A stretch of DNA of 64,000 nucleotides, taken from positions 4,030,001 through 4,094,000 of the forward strand of contig NC_014259.1 in assembly GCF_000196795.1 (NCBI RefSeq), given 5' to 3'. The DNA comes from Acinetobacter oleivorans DR1 (GTDB lineage Bacteria; Pseudomonadota; Gammaproteobacteria; Pseudomonadales; Moraxellaceae). Below are positions 27,180-37,885 of this stretch, in pieces (position 1 is the stretch's first letter; every line of letters starts with the position of its first letter). The position numbers and the translations under genes were made by a program. The notes below the pieces were generated by a model. The model was not told the DNA's origin, did not search any database, and was given only the letters and a program-made list of their open reading frames with translations.

Positions 27180-29000
27180 GTTATTCTGCATAATTTTATA
27201 AGTATGATTATGTCCGTCTAATACATCCTTATTTAGATTTTCATAACCTTTTAACAATACTTTCTTATCAAAATTACACGTTGGATTTTCATTGATAAAT
27301 TTTTGGTGAATGGCACTATAACAACTCGAGACATCATCAACAAATTGATAGTAATCTGATAAAGGTAACCCTGCTAACTTTAATAGTTTTGGAGCGACGA
27401 AACTTGCAGCAATATAAGGTTGCTTCAAAGGCTTCTTATCTAATTTATAATTGCTCCACACTACAAACGGTGTCTGATAATTTTTTAAATTAGTTCGCTC
27501 AGGATCATCTTTAAAAAATCCATAACTCTCATAAACTTCTTGTAGATTTGGCAAATGATCGCCAAAAGCCACTAAAATTGTTGGTCTATCTACTGTCTTT
27601 AAATATTCAGCGAGCTCTTTTAACTTTTGGTTAGCACGTGCAGTTCCAGCAGTATAAGTACTTAATTTTTGCTTTTCAGTTTCAGACAGTTCTTTGTTAA
27701 GTTTATAATTTTGTTTACCAAATCGATTATCATTATACATTGGGTGATTTTCAACAGTAATCGCATAAATAAACTTTGGCTGTAACTCATTCTCTTTTAA
27801 AGTAGACTTAATTGAATCAAAAATGAGATCATCTGTGACCCAACCGCCCAAATTAATAACTTTCCCTAGATCTTTATGGGCAATCATGTTTTCAAGCGAT
27901 ATAAATTTCTCAAACCCTAAATCTGGATATACCTTATTACGATTATAGTAGTAACTATAATTATTATGCATTACAACCGTTTGATAACCGATTGAATTTA
28001 AATAATAAGGTAGAGCATAAATTGGTTTCTTTAGCTTAGAAACATATAACAACTCATTTGGGAAAAAAGTTGTATTGAGACTCGTTAGAACTTCAAACTC
28101 GACATTCGCAGTACCTCCCCCAAAAGAAGGAGACAATAAATTAGAAATCTGATTTTGATGAACAAAAGATAATAAATCTTTTGAAAAACCATTATCTAAA
28201 TGATGAGAATCCCAAAAAGATTCTTCCATCACAATAACAATGTTCGAATATTCCTTCTCATTATCTTCTAAAGGTTGAACCAAATGATGTTGCTGCAATA
28301 TCTGCAATATGTCTTGCTCAGATACTTTACGGTTAGGTAATAATACACTCGTTACATTATCCAATACTTTAGAAATATAAAAAGTCACAAAACCATAATC
28401 TTGAATTTTCCGATAATCACCGATCCAATCATTTCTAGTATTTGGAAATTCCTGTAGGCTTGCACAAATCATAGGCTTATTTTCAGAAAAACAAGCACCT
28501 GTAGGATTTCTAATGAAATTTAAATAAATTAAGCTACTACTAAGTAATCCAAAAATAATAATATTTGGTACATAGGAATGAAATGTCACCTTACTTTCTT
28601 TTCTTATTGCAATTAGCAGAGTAATAAGAAAGAAAATAATTGAAGTAAAGAAAATGAGTTGTAAATGCCATGGTGTTGCCTTCATTGCCTCAGGCACAAG
28701 AAAAATATCTTCAGGACTTAGATTACTAAATAAATATTGTTGTTTCTTTTTATTAATAAAATTTAAAAATATAACAAATAATTGGCTCAGCAATAAAGCA
28801 GTATATTTCCGGCCCGTCACTATAAAAAATAGCTGAATGACTGCATAATTGAATAAGATTGAAAACAAAGCCCTATCTGAACTCAAATATGTATAAAACT
28901 TAATTAGAGTCAATTGCATATCCCATGCAATATACAATCCCAAACAAGTTGAAAAAAAAGCAATGAAAACAAAGAGAAGCTGTTGACGCAGAAAGGCCAT
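27159..29000 (-). CDS. pgt1: Phosphoglycerol transferase, LTA-synthase-like
   Basis: A 613-residue protein with about five N-terminal transmembrane helices (residues 5-170) and a large periplasmic sulfatase-fold domain. The domain has the features of LtaS/OpgB-type phosphoglycerol transferases: IVIVMEESFWD at its start, the nucleophile Thr in GGGTANVEFEVLTSLN, and FGDHLPN later, which supply metal ligands and active site. In the Acinetobacter capsule locus such a gene (pgt1) sits beside pgm, as here, and may add glycerol phosphate to capsule or another glycan. The sequence is AT-rich. Acceptor and expression are unknown. Confidence 0.85.
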   Translation of the reverse strand: MAFLRQQLLFVFIAFFSTCLGLYIAWDMQLTLIKFYTYLSSDRALFSILFNYAVIQLFFIVTGRKYTALLLSQLFVIFLNFINKKKQQYLFSNLSPEDIFLVPEAMKATPWHLQLIFFTSIIFFLITLLIAIRKESKVTFHSYVPNIIIFGLLSSSLIYLNFIRNPTGACFSENKPMICASLQEFPNTRNDWIGDYRKIQDYGFVTFYISKVLDNVTSVLLPNRKVSEQDILQILQQHHLVQPLEDNEKEYSNIVIVMEESFWDSHHLDNGFSKDLLSFVHQNQISNLLSPSFGGGTANVEFEVLTSLNTTFFPNELLYVSKLKKPIYALPYYLNSIGYQTVVMHNNYSYYYNRNKVYPDLGFEKFISLENMIAHKDLGKVINLGGWVTDDLIFDSIKSTLKENELQPKFIYAITVENHPMYNDNRFGKQNYKLNKELSETEKQKLSTYTAGTARANQKLKELAEYLKTVDRPTILVAFGDHLPNLQEVYESYGFFKDDPERTNLKNYQTPFVVWSNYKLDKKPLKQPYIAASFVAPKLLKLAGLPLSDYYQFVDDVSSCYSAIHQKFINENPTCNFDKKVLLKGYENLNKDVLDGHNHTYKIMQNNQKEMEQ

Positions 29001-29140
29001 AACTTAAGCAGAAGGACAAAAGGCAATGGCGAATATTACCATAAAAATTAGTTGTTCACTTAGTAGGTTTATGAGTTTTCAGGAACATCAAAATACATAA
29101 ACATATGAATTATAAAGAAATAAATATAAAATTTTAACTA

Positions 29141-29174
29141 AAAAATAAGCCTATAGCTACTAAGTAGCTATAGG
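29141..29174 (-). terminator. Terminator of the leftward K operon (after the OafA-like gene)
   Basis: Perfect 11-bp inverted repeat CCTATAGCTAC-TAA-GTAGCTATAGG (29150-29174) followed on the minus strand by a T-rich run (complement of AAAAAATAA). It lies 40 bp after the acyltransferase gene and isolates it from pgt1. Confidence 0.85.
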
Positions 29175-29214
29175 TAGTTAGTGATATTAAAAAAATAATT
29201 TATTTTAAGTTAAT

Positions 29215-31011
29215 TTATTTTTCCTTATCTGAATAAGAAGAAAAGATTTTTTCAAACACGGGTATTAGCAAATTAGCTCCAGTAAGGTTCAAGTGATTAC
29301 TATCAAAGTAATATGGATATTTATTTTCATCACTAATTATACAAGTAGGCTTACAAAGTATTTGCTTCACATGATCTATTTTTAAATTGCTATACTTAGA
29401 TTCTAAGACTTCAAGTTTAGTAAAGAAGATAGCATTATCATCAAGGTACTTATGTACATCATATTGTGCAGTAGCATTATTCTCATAAAGAATTTTTGGT
29501 ACTGGTTCTTTATAAATAGGTACAGGCATAATAAAATCAATTGAAATATTTTTATGTTTAAGAAGGCTCTCTATTTTTTCAAGTAACTTGTCATCTAAGG
29601 CTGGTGATGAATAATGCATTATAATTCGCCCTGTCTTTAACCGAGCAGCTTCTTTAAGTAAAACATCTACAGTGAAAGGTCCTTCAATTAGAGGAGTATT
29701 AGAAACTACAAAATAAGTATTATATTTGTTCTTGGCAGCCTCTTCAGAAAATGCCATTTTAATTGAATCTGAATGACTGTTTCCTACCAATAAAATTGAT
29801 TTTTCAAAATTTTCATTGTTGATTTTACATGTGACAGCTTTGGGATCAGAAATACGTTTAAGTTTGCCACAGCGATACGTTGCACGGTCTTTTAAACCCG
29901 CAAAAATATTTTTCTCTTGCTGATTATAAAAATAGGTTTGAGTAACTTTCGTTATACCAATCAATGCAACTATTGAGATGATAGAAACTAGATATTCTCT
30001 CTTTATATTCTTAAAGTTTCTAGTTTCAATCAATTTATGCATTAGAATTGAAGCTACTGCAATTAGAATAAATAAAGAGATCTTATCTAATAAACTTTCA
30101 GGATGTAAATTTGTACCCGTAAAAGGCTTGTATAAATAGAGAACAATAATGGGAAAGTGAACAAGATAAATAGAGTAGGAATAGTCACCAATTTTTGAAA
30201 GAAGTAAACCTAATTTACTATCTTGTAAAAATTTAGGTAATCCGAAACTCAGAACTAGGGCTGTGGCAATACAAACAATTAATGCGTGTATACCAGGATG
30301 TGCATTTAATCGATTTACAGAATTTCCATCAATATGAAGAAATGGTACGGCACAAATTATAGCTAAACCAATTAATCCCAAAAAACTGTAATTATTAAAT
30401 TTAATATTACCATTAATGGTTAAATAATAAGCCACCACAAACCCAATTAAAAACTCCCAAACACGTAAAGGCATCATAAAAAATGATGTTTGAGGAGCAA
30501 TACCCAGGATAAAAATACAGCTTAGAAGTGAGCCAAGTAATGCAATCGGAAGTAAAAATTTAGACTTTTTAAAGAAAAATACTAAAAAAGGTACTATTAA
30601 ATAAAACTGGATCTCAACACCAAGAGACCACAGATGAAGTAGGGGTTTAAAATCTGATTTACTAAAATATGAGTTTTGTAGCCAGAAACCAAAATTGTTA
30701 GCAAAGAATATACTGTATATTGATTGAGTTAAAACGGCTTCCTGTTCAGAAGGAAGAACAACAAATATAGCTGCGATTAATGTAAGAATTACTGTTGCAA
30801 AATATGCAGGTAATAAACGCTTAGCTCGTCTTTCAAAGAATTTTTTTGCCTCTCCAGGCTTGTATAGAATGGCCATTAAAAAGCCACTTACTACAAAAAA
30901 GACATCAACACCAAGAAAACCACTTTGTATACCAGTTACTTCAAGATGGAACAGCACGACAAAAATAACAGCAAAAGCTCTTAAAATTTGTATATCAATT
31001 CTTTTATTCAT
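29215..31011 (-). CDS. atr: OafA-type O-acyltransferase with C-terminal SGNH domain
   Basis: A 598-residue membrane enzyme. The N-terminal ~340 residues are an acyltransferase-3 domain with about ten membrane helices (IDIQILRAFAVIFVVLFHLE, then the RRAKRLLPAY signature and LWSLGVEIQFYLI). The C-terminal ~230 residues form an SGNH hydrolase-like domain with the GNSHSDS serine block and a DSNHLNLTGA Asp/His block. OafA-like proteins of this build O-acetylate LPS or capsule sugars, using a cytoplasmic acetyl donor and a periplasmic acceptor. It lies between gne1 and pgt1 and has its own terminator and a 343-bp upstream gap, so it may be a separate unit from the main K operon. Confidence 0.9.
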   Translation of the reverse strand: MNKRIDIQILRAFAVIFVVLFHLEVTGIQSGFLGVDVFFVVSGFLMAILYKPGEAKKFFERRAKRLLPAYFATVILTLIAAIFVVLPSEQEAVLTQSIYSIFFANNFGFWLQNSYFSKSDFKPLLHLWSLGVEIQFYLIVPFLVFFFKKSKFLLPIALLGSLLSCIFILGIAPQTSFFMMPLRVWEFLIGFVVAYYLTINGNIKFNNYSFLGLIGLAIICAVPFLHIDGNSVNRLNAHPGIHALIVCIATALVLSFGLPKFLQDSKLGLLLSKIGDYSYSIYLVHFPIIVLYLYKPFTGTNLHPESLLDKISLFILIAVASILMHKLIETRNFKNIKREYLVSIISIVALIGITKVTQTYFYNQQEKNIFAGLKDRATYRCGKLKRISDPKAVTCKINNENFEKSILLVGNSHSDSIKMAFSEEAAKNKYNTYFVVSNTPLIEGPFTVDVLLKEAARLKTGRIIMHYSSPALDDKLLEKIESLLKHKNISIDFIMPVPIYKEPVPKILYENNATAQYDVHKYLDDNAIFFTKLEVLESKYSNLKIDHVKQILCKPTCIISDENKYPYYFDSNHLNLTGANLLIPVFEKIFSSYSDKEK

Positions 31012-31354
31012 ATATCAATATCAATTATAAAAAAATATTTTCAGAATTCTATCAACTACCTTGTTCTTTTTCACTAGATTACTTAACCTAGAACAAGCTT
31101 TATGGAATAGACTTAAAAGATATAAGTAAAACGTTAAGTCGTCCTACTCGATTATATAGAGTTGCCTAATCTAGAGTCATACTATCAAAATTTGTCATTT
31201 TTTGAATCTCTAAGAGTGCTCCCTTTATGCCTAAAACTATATTTGTATAAGTAAAATATTGTTTTAAAAGTCTAGATGGAATAAAAAATGTAGTGATAAA
31301 GCAAACCTCATAACTATCTAAACTCTATCACCATCATTATTTAAGCAATATAAA
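31012..31354. other. 343-bp gap before the OafA-like gene
   Basis: AT-rich DNA between the end of gne1 and the start of the acyltransferase gene. I see no gene, remnant or strong terminator. It is large enough to hold a promoter for the acyltransferase gene, but no -35/-10 pair stands out. Confidence 0.5.
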
Positions 31355-32374
31355 CTAATTTTTATAACCTGTTGGATTCTGCTTTTGCCAATTCCAACTA
31401 TCTTTAAGCATATCCTCTAAACCATATTGCGGCTGCCAACCTAGCTCCGCAACTGCGCGAGCGTTATCGGCAAAAGATGTTGCTACATCGCCTGCTCGAC
31501 GTGGCGCAAATTCAAAAGCAACAGGCACACCGTTAACTTGCTCAAATGTATTTTTTACTTGCAAAACCGATGAACCATTACCTGTACCAATATTCCATGC
31601 ACGGCAACCTGTCACTTCTAATCGATTATTTAGAGCACATAAATGTGCATTCGCTAAATCGACGACATGGATATAGTCACGTACCCCAGTCCCATCTACA
31701 GTATTGTAGTCGTTACCATAAATAGATAGCTTTTCACGGCGACCTACAGCAACTTGAGTCACATAAGGCATTAAATTATTTGGAATACCTTGTGGGTCTT
31801 CACCAATACGGCCACTTTTATGGGCACCAACTGGGTTAAAATAGCGTAGTAAAGCTATCGACCATTTAGAATCTGAATTTGACAGTTTTTGCAGCAATTG
31901 CTCAACAATCAGTTTAGTATAGCCATAGTTATTACTTGGCATACCTGTTGGCATATCTTCATTTAATGGAGATATATTGGCCTCGTCATATACTGTCGCA
32001 GAAGAGCTAAACACAAGCGTATAGACACCTGCTTTTTCCATCGACTTAACGAGTTGAATACTACCAGCAATATTATTATCAAAATAAATCAGCGGTTTTT
32101 CCTGACTTTCACCTACTGCCTTTAAGCCTGCGAAGTGAATTACAGCATCAATTGAATGATCTTGAAATACGCGATCAAGTTCATTTACATTACGAATATC
32201 ACCTTTAACAAAAGCTAAACTCTTTTGTGTGATATCTTGGACTCTCGTTAACGACTCTTCAGAACTGTTTGATAGATTGTCAAAAACAATAACTTCATGA
32301 CCAGCGTTTAAAAGCTCTACACAGGTATGTGAACCAATATAACCAGCACCACCAGTAACTAGGATTTTAGCCAT
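31355..32374 (-). CDS. gne1: UDP-glucose/UDP-GlcNAc 4-epimerase
   Basis: A 339-residue short-chain dehydrogenase-family epimerase that interconverts UDP-Glc and UDP-Gal, and in Acinetobacter K loci probably also UDP-GlcNAc and UDP-GalNAc. The NAD-binding GGAGYIGSH motif is at residues 8-16, the catalytic Tyr-x3-Lys is in [12 protein letters not shown] (about residue 150), and the serine triad region is SSSATVYD. It overlaps the end of gpi by 8 bases. It belongs to the conserved galU-ugd-gpi-gne1 module that supplies common sugars to the capsule. Confidence 0.94.
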   Translation of the reverse strand: MAKILVTGGAGYIGSHTCVELLNAGHEVIVFDNLSNSSEESLTRVQDITQKSLAFVKGDIRNVNELDRVFQDHSIDAVIHFAGLKAVGESQEKPLIYFDNNIAGSIQLVKSMEKAGVYTLVFSSSATVYDEANISPLNEDMPTGMPSNNYGYTKLIVEQLLQKLSNSDSKWSIALLRYFNPVGAHKSGRIGEDPQGIPNNLMPYVTQVAVGRREKLSIYGNDYNTVDGTGVRDYIHVVDLANAHLCALNNRLEVTGCRAWNIGTGNGSSVLQVKNTFEQVNGVPVAFEFAPRRAGDVATSFADNARAVAELGWQPQYGLEDMLKDSWNWQKQNPTGYKN

Positions 32375-34037
32375 CTACTTTTCCTAATAATATTTTAATT
32401 AATCCACGTGTTGAGGCATCTAATGATGAAAGATCATTTTGAACCCCATTTAAAATAGGTAATAGTTGATCAGCAATCTGTTTGCCTTTTTCGACGCCCC
32501 ATTGATCAAACGGGTTAATATTCCAAATTACAGACTGCACAAAAACTTTATGCTCATATAAAGCAATTAACATTCCCAAACTATATGGATTCAACTCTTT
32601 CAATAATAGGGTTGAACTCGGTTGGTTACCTTCATATTGTTTGTAAATCGGCAGTTTTTCTAATTCAGTTGAGTCTAAAGCTTCATTACCAAAGGCCAAT
32701 AATCTTGATTGGGCCAGACAATTCGATAACGCAAGATGATGCTGCTCGACTAAAGCCTCTGCATTTTCAACATAGGTAAAATGGTCAGCGTTATAGCGTT
32801 GGACTGGCGCAATAAAGTCACAGCTTACTGCTTGAGTTCCCTGGTGTAATAACTGATAGAAGGCATGTTGAGCATTTGGTCCAACTTCACCCCATACAAT
32901 TGGGCATGTATCGAGTTCGACTTTTTGACCGTCACGTTGTACCGATTTACCATTAGATTCCATTTCAAGTTGCTGCAAATAAGCAGCAAAATACTTTAAT
33001 CGACCATCATAAGGTAATACTGCATGAGTTTGAATATTTAAAAAATTATTGTTCCAAACGCCTAATAATCCCATTAAAACAGGAATATTTTGCTCATAAC
33101 TTGTATTTTGAAAATGTTCATCTACTGCATGAGCACCAGCTAAGAGTTGCTGAAAACCTTCAACCCCGATACTCAACGCAATAGGTAAACCAATGCATGA
33201 CCATAATGAGTAACGGCCACCTACCCAGTCCCAAAGCAGTAATTGATTTTCTGGGGCAATCCCCCATTCAGTCATTTTATCTGCTTTTGTTGATACTCCA
33301 ACAAAATGACTTTTTAAAACTCGGGCATGTGTTCCCAAAGTTTTTTCAAGCCACTGTCGTACCGTTTGGGCATTTGATAAAGTATCAATCGTTCCAAAAG
33401 ATTTTGAAGAAATAATAAATAGTGTTGTTTCTGGACGAAGTTGGTGGAGCAACTCCGACAACTGACTACCATCCATAGTCGATACAAAGTGAACATTTAA
33501 AGGTTTAGCCGTTTTCACTTTAAAATCTGACAACGCATGGGTGACCATTTGTGGCCCTAAATCAGAACCACCCACACCAATGTTCACAACATCTTGAATC
33601 ACTTCACCGGTTGCCCCGCGATATTGACCAACATGTATCTTTTCTACTAAGGCATACATACGTTGTAACTGGCTATGGACTTGAGCCGTTAACTCTGGAA
33701 ACTTCGAATAGTCAACTGGCAAGCGTAGTGCCCAATGCATTGCTGCGCGTTGCTCTGTACAATTTACTTTGTCTTGTGAAAAAAGACGTTCAATCCATTG
33801 ATTTAATTGTTTGGTTTTCGCAAGAGCAGTCAATTGTTCCAAAATGTCTTTAGTAACACGATGCTTACTATAATCAAAAACTAATGGATCAAATTTTATA
33901 GAATATTGTTGAAAGCGATCCGGTTCTGAAGCGAACAATTCTTTTATATGTAGTTTTGAATTTTTCTCACCCATCGCCTGTAATTTTAGTAAAGGTGAAA
34001 CCAACTCTTTAGGAAATTTCTCGATAGATTTACTCAT
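32367..34037 (-). CDS. gpi: Glucose-6-phosphate isomerase
   Basis: A 556-residue isomerase that interconverts glucose 6-phosphate and fructose 6-phosphate and so links central metabolism to sugar-nucleotide synthesis. Signatures include [17 protein letters not shown] [10 protein letters not shown] (about residue 150), [13 protein letters not shown], the [10 protein letters not shown] segment and the C-terminal Lys loop with [12 protein letters not shown]. The start overlaps the stop of ugd by 4 bases and the end overlaps gne1, so the module is translated as a coupled unit. Length is close to E. coli Pgi (549). Confidence 0.95.
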   Translation of the reverse strand: MSKSIEKFPKELVSPLLKLQAMGEKNSKLHIKELFASEPDRFQQYSIKFDPLVFDYSKHRVTKDILEQLTALAKTKQLNQWIERLFSQDKVNCTEQRAAMHWALRLPVDYSKFPELTAQVHSQLQRMYALVEKIHVGQYRGATGEVIQDVVNIGVGGSDLGPQMVTHALSDFKVKTAKPLNVHFVSTMDGSQLSELLHQLRPETTLFIISSKSFGTIDTLSNAQTVRQWLEKTLGTHARVLKSHFVGVSTKADKMTEWGIAPENQLLLWDWVGGRYSLWSCIGLPIALSIGVEGFQQLLAGAHAVDEHFQNTSYEQNIPVLMGLLGVWNNNFLNIQTHAVLPYDGRLKYFAAYLQQLEMESNGKSVQRDGQKVELDTCPIVWGEVGPNAQHAFYQLLHQGTQAVSCDFIAPVQRYNADHFTYVENAEALVEQHHLALSNCLAQSRLLAFGNEALDSTELEKLPIYKQYEGNQPSSTLLLKELNPYSLGMLIALYEHKVFVQSVIWNINPFDQWGVEKGKQIADQLLPILNGVQNDLSSLDASTRGLIKILLGKVDG

Positions 34038-35296
34038 AAACGACCTACTCCTTCATAAGCAAAGCCCTTAGCCTTTACATATGCTGGGTCATAAATATTA
34101 CGCCCATCCAAAATTAAAGGATGCTGCATCATCTGTTGTAATTGCTTAAAGTCTGGACTCCAGTATTGTTTCCATGCGGTAACTAAACATAAGGCGTGTG
34201 CGTCTCGAGCAGCCTCATATTGATCAGTACACAGTACTAAATCCTTACGGTCACCATATGTAGCGGCAATTTCATCTAATGCTTGAGGATCATGCAAACG
34301 TACTGTTACACCTTGTGCCCATAATGCAGCTAATAAAATATGAATTGGGGAGTTATGTATGCTTGAGGTATTTTCTTTGAAGGATGCACCCCAAATAGCC
34401 ACGGTTTTACCATTCAAATTACAATGATAATAATTCCACAGCTTACGGAATAAAATTTCTTTTTGTTGTTCGTTAATTGCCCATACCTGCTCTAAAAGAC
34501 GACTTTTCGCCCCAGTTCCAGAAACAGTACTCGAAAGGGTTAAAATATCATGCGAAAAATTTTCACCGCCAAAACCAACTCCAGCGGACAAATAAGCCGC
34601 ACCAATACGTGTATCGGCCGCAATACCATGCTTCACATTAGCGATATCAATACCGAGTTTCTCTGCTACCATAGCTAAGTCATTCATATAACTAATACGG
34701 GTCGCCAACATGCCAGAAATACTAAGTTTGGTAAATTCAGCGTCCAAAATCGGCATAAATAAATATTGATAACTAAAACGGAAAAATGGGCGTAACAGCT
34801 CTTGCATTGTATCCCGCGCATGATTGGACTCAACACCAACAATGACATGTTTTACATGCAATACACTATTAATAGCATTCCCTTCTTGAATTACATCAGG
34901 GAAATAGACCCACTCGTCTTTTGGTAAATATTGTTTTAACTGATCAGTTCCATGTAAGCCAAACGTAGAACCATTTACCATTAATCTAGGATGAACGATA
35001 GGACGTTGGCTTAGCTTCTCAACTGTATTTAAAGCAAGCTGGATTTGTGTGGGACTAAAACAGAATAAATAAACTTCAACATCAAGTGGAATAGTAGAAA
35101 AAGGACTTTCTTGTAGAAAGCCCGATTTTCTTTGCTTATTCAAATAATTATTAACTTCTTGATCTTGGTAAGAAAGTACAGAAATATTTTCTTCGCAGGT
35201 GACACTTGTGCACCAATAAATCTGATTGCCATATTCAGCTAGTAATGCTGCCATTACACCAGCGTGTAAGGTGGTTCCAAACACTGCGATTTTCAT
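34034..35296 (-). CDS. ugd: UDP-glucose 6-dehydrogenase
   Basis: A 420-residue NAD-dependent enzyme of the UDP-glucose/GDP-mannose dehydrogenase family that makes UDP-glucuronate. The N-terminal Rossmann domain begins [23 protein letters not shown]. The middle domain has the usual lysine region ([24 protein letters not shown], with Thr-Lys), and the catalytic Cys position is occupied by the segment [12 protein letters not shown], which lacks the usual GGxCxxKD cysteine: I see FGGENF where FGGSCF is expected. This could be a divergent or less active enzyme. Followed closely by gpi. Confidence 0.85.
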   Translation of the reverse strand: MKIAVFGTTLHAGVMAALLAEYGNQIYWCTSVTCEENISVLSYQDQEVNNYLNKQRKSGFLQESPFSTIPLDVEVYLFCFSPTQIQLALNTVEKLSQRPIVHPRLMVNGSTFGLHGTDQLKQYLPKDEWVYFPDVIQEGNAINSVLHVKHVIVGVESNHARDTMQELLRPFFRFSYQYLFMPILDAEFTKLSISGMLATRISYMNDLAMVAEKLGIDIANVKHGIAADTRIGAAYLSAGVGFGGENFSHDILTLSSTVSGTGAKSRLLEQVWAINEQQKEILFRKLWNYYHCNLNGKTVAIWGASFKENTSSIHNSPIHILLAALWAQGVTVRLHDPQALDEIAATYGDRKDLVLCTDQYEAARDAHALCLVTAWKQYWSPDFKQLQQMMQHPLILDGRNIYDPAYVKAKGFAYEGVGRL

Positions 35297-35413
35297 TGCA
35301 CACCTGATTTTTTAATATTCTATAGATTTCTCTTCCCATTCAAGGAAGAGAATATATTGATTGTTTATTATATTCAGCAGTTTTTACAAATACTTAAGCA
35401 GAACTACACAATA

Positions 35414-36289
35414 CTACAACTTAAGCTCTTGAATTAGCTGTTTAAATTCTGGGCCTAATTTAGGATGTTGAATTCCATAATGTAGTACAGCTTTTAAATA
35501 TCCAAGTTTACTACCACAGTCAAATGTTTGGCCTTGCATACGATAGGCTTCAACAATATCTGTTTCTTGTAACATCGCAATCGCATCTGTTAACTGAATT
35601 TCATTACCTGCACCTTTGGGTGTGTTTTCCAAAAGCTGCATAATTTTTGCAGGCAAAACGTAGCGACCAACTACAGAAAGATTAGAAGGTGCAGAGCCAA
35701 CAGCAGGTTTTTCAACAATGCCTTGCATAGCAATACTTTCACCCTCATTAGGAGTATGCGCTACATCTACAATCCCGTATTGATCCACAAGGTTATCAGG
35801 TACTGCTTCTACCATAATCTGTGCAGCTTGAATTGTATTATAACGTGCAATCATACGAGATAAATCATTTCGGCCCGAGTCGTCTTTCACCAAAACATCC
35901 GGTAATAACACAGCAAAATTATCTTGACCAACAATACTCTTTGCACATAAAACCGCATGTCCTAAACCTAAAGGCTGAGGTTGTCTTACACTTACAACAC
36001 TCACATGGGGCGGAACAATTTGTGTAATTTCTGCAAGTAAATCAAATTTCTTTTTTTGCTCTAATGTAGTTTCTAATTCAAAGTTTCGATCAAAATAATT
36101 TTCAATCGATGCTTTTGAAGAGTGAGTCACCAAAATAATTTGCTCAATTCCAGCATCAACTGCTTCACGCACTACATATTCAATAGCTGGACGGTCAACA
36201 ACTGTTACCATTTCTTTTGGAATTGACTTACTTGCTGGTAAAAAACGTGTACCTAAACCAGCTACTGGTAAAACTGCTTTTTTGATCAT
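35414..36289 (-). CDS. galU: UTP-glucose-1-phosphate uridylyltransferase
   Basis: A 291-residue nucleotidyltransferase that makes UDP-glucose from UTP and glucose 1-phosphate, the entry point for UDP-Glc, UDP-Gal and UDP-GlcA. The N-terminal signature GLGTRFLPASKSIPKEM is at about residues 11-27, with later motifs PLGLGHAVLCAK, IVEKP and a final FDCGSKLGYLKA. The length agrees with the bacterial GalU family. It is separated from itrA by 24 bp and from ugd by 117 bp, a gap in which no gene is seen. Confidence 0.95.
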   Translation of the reverse strand: MIKKAVLPVAGLGTRFLPASKSIPKEMVTVVDRPAIEYVVREAVDAGIEQIILVTHSSKASIENYFDRNFELETTLEQKKKFDLLAEITQIVPPHVSVVSVRQPQPLGLGHAVLCAKSIVGQDNFAVLLPDVLVKDDSGRNDLSRMIARYNTIQAAQIMVEAVPDNLVDQYGIVDVAHTPNEGESIAMQGIVEKPAVGSAPSNLSVVGRYVLPAKIMQLLENTPKGAGNEIQLTDAIAMLQETDIVEAYRMQGQTFDCGSKLGYLKAVLHYGIQHPKLGPEFKQLIQELKL

Positions 36290-36313
36290 ACGGTAGTTTT
36301 CAAGATATAAAAT

Positions 36314-36946
36314 TTACTTTACAGACGAGTCGATATTTTCTTGGGTATTATTGCCTTTAAACAAAGAAGGTCCAACATGCCCTGGTGCATTAATGCCTTC
36401 ACGCTTAGTCATCACTTTGACTGTTTTAAACATAATTTTAAAGTCGACCCAAACATTGTGATTATCGACATACCAAACATCACATTTAAATCGTTCCTCA
36501 TAATCTAGTTCATTACGGCCACTTACCTGAGCCAAACCAGTCATTCCAGGACGTACTTCTAAACGACGTGCCTGCTCTGGTGAATATAATGCAACAAAGT
36601 CTTTAAGCATTGGACGAGGTCCAACTACACTCATGTCACCTTTAAGCACATTAATCAATTGCGGCATTTCATCTAGGCTTGTAGAGCGCAATTTTTGGCC
36701 AAATGGAGTAATGCGGGCTTCATCTGGTAATGGATTTCCTTGTGCATCAAAAGCATCTTTCATTGAACGGAATTTAATCATTTTAAATAATTTTCCGTCT
36801 TTCCCAGGTCTTTCTTGATAAAAGAATATGGGTGATCCTAAATTTTTACGGACCTTATAAGCAACGACCAGAAATATTGGCGACAGAACGGTTAAAGCTA
36901 TTAAAGAAATGACTATGTCTACTAAACGCTTCATATTTTCATTCAC
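36314..36946 (-). CDS. itrA: Initiating sugar-phosphate transferase of the K unit
   Basis: A 210-residue monotopic phosphoglycosyltransferase that moves the first sugar phosphate onto undecaprenyl phosphate. It has one N-terminal membrane segment (residues 6-27) and the family motifs FYQERPGKDGKLFKMIKFRSM, LRSTSLDEMPQLINVLKGDMS(V)VGPRP and RPGMTGLAQVSGRNELDYEERF. Short enzymes like this, without the N-terminal membrane domain of WcaJ/WbaP, are the ItrA type of Acinetobacter. Which first sugar it uses cannot be read with certainty; I leave the subtype open. Confidence 0.9.
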   Translation of the reverse strand: MNENMKRLVDIVISLIALTVLSPIFLVVAYKVRKNLGSPIFFYQERPGKDGKLFKMIKFRSMKDAFDAQGNPLPDEARITPFGQKLRSTSLDEMPQLINVLKGDMSVVGPRPMLKDFVALYSPEQARRLEVRPGMTGLAQVSGRNELDYEERFKCDVWYVDNHNVWVDFKIMFKTVKVMTKREGINAPGHVGPSLFKGNNTQENIDSSVK

Positions 36947-37777
36947 TCATTTTTTAATATCTTTACGAAGAAAGGTATTATAAATTGTACCCAATAAATT
37001 TGCTGGTAGCAGTCTAAACGCAGACCGTACCAGAAACAGTATGTTAGCATATAGAGGATTTTGTAACTTTAGTTGTTTTTTTAAATCTAGTAACTGTTTT
37101 TCACTTTTAATATATTGTAAACCTTTACGACGTCCATGCATGCCGTTATCGATACGAGCATAGACTAATACATCTGGCAAGTTCTGAACCTTATACCCTT
37201 TGGCAATCACACGTAAAAAAAGATTGTAATCTTCCATCCATAAATGGTGTTGATACCCACCCACCTCTAAAATTTTGGTTTTTCTATAAGTAATTGTCAT
37301 ATTATTAAAAGGACTTTGTTTTTTTGCGTATTGGCGAAGCTCTAAATTTGTCAATGGAACATTTCGCATACCAGAAGGTGAAGAGATATCCTCAATAAAC
37401 TCTATAATTTGACCACCTAAAATTACTAATTCAGGATCACCTGATAAAATTTTAATTTGCTTTTCAAAACGATCTGGAACACTGATATCATCAGTATCCA
37501 CAATACAAACTATTTCATTAGTGCATTGCTTTAGACCAATATTTTTTGCTTTACCTGTACCTACATTTTCAGCAAGTTTAGTAACTTTTAAAATATCTTT
37601 TAATTTCTCTTCCCAATATTTAATTATTAGATCTAACTCAGGAGTTAATGGGCCATCTTCTACCATAATAATTTCAGAAGGTTTCACTGTTTGATTATTC
37701 CAAATACTTTCCATACACGCATTAAAGTGTTCTGGCTGCTCTTTAAAATAAATGGAAATTAGTACAGAAAATTTCAT
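36947..37777 (-). CDS. gtr: Family 2 glycosyltransferase
   Basis: A 276-residue GT-A fold enzyme with an N-terminal nucleotide-sugar domain: FSVLISIYFKEQPEHFNACMESIWNNQ, then VEDGPLTPELD, the DXD-like IVDTDDISVPDRFEKQ (about residue 90) and the acceptor-region MEDYNLFLRVIAKGY, with ED as the likely catalytic base. It builds one linkage of the K unit in the cytoplasm. The donor and linkage cannot be told from sequence. It stops one base before the start of itrA and lies downstream of a 108-bp AT-rich gap. Confidence 0.88.
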   Translation of the reverse strand: MKFSVLISIYFKEQPEHFNACMESIWNNQTVKPSEIIMVEDGPLTPELDLIIKYWEEKLKDILKVTKLAENVGTGKAKNIGLKQCTNEIVCIVDTDDISVPDRFEKQIKILSGDPELVILGGQIIEFIEDISSPSGMRNVPLTNLELRQYAKKQSPFNNMTITYRKTKILEVGGYQHHLWMEDYNLFLRVIAKGYKVQNLPDVLVYARIDNGMHGRRKGLQYIKSEKQLLDLKKQLKLQNPLYANILFLVRSAFRLLPANLLGTIYNTFLRKDIKK

Positions 37778-37885
37778 TAATTAATATCCTGATAAACATA
37801 GATAATGGTACATAGCATTCATATAAAACCTAAGAAAAAAACTTAAATAAAACTTAAACTTAATAAATTTCATTTAATTAAAAAA

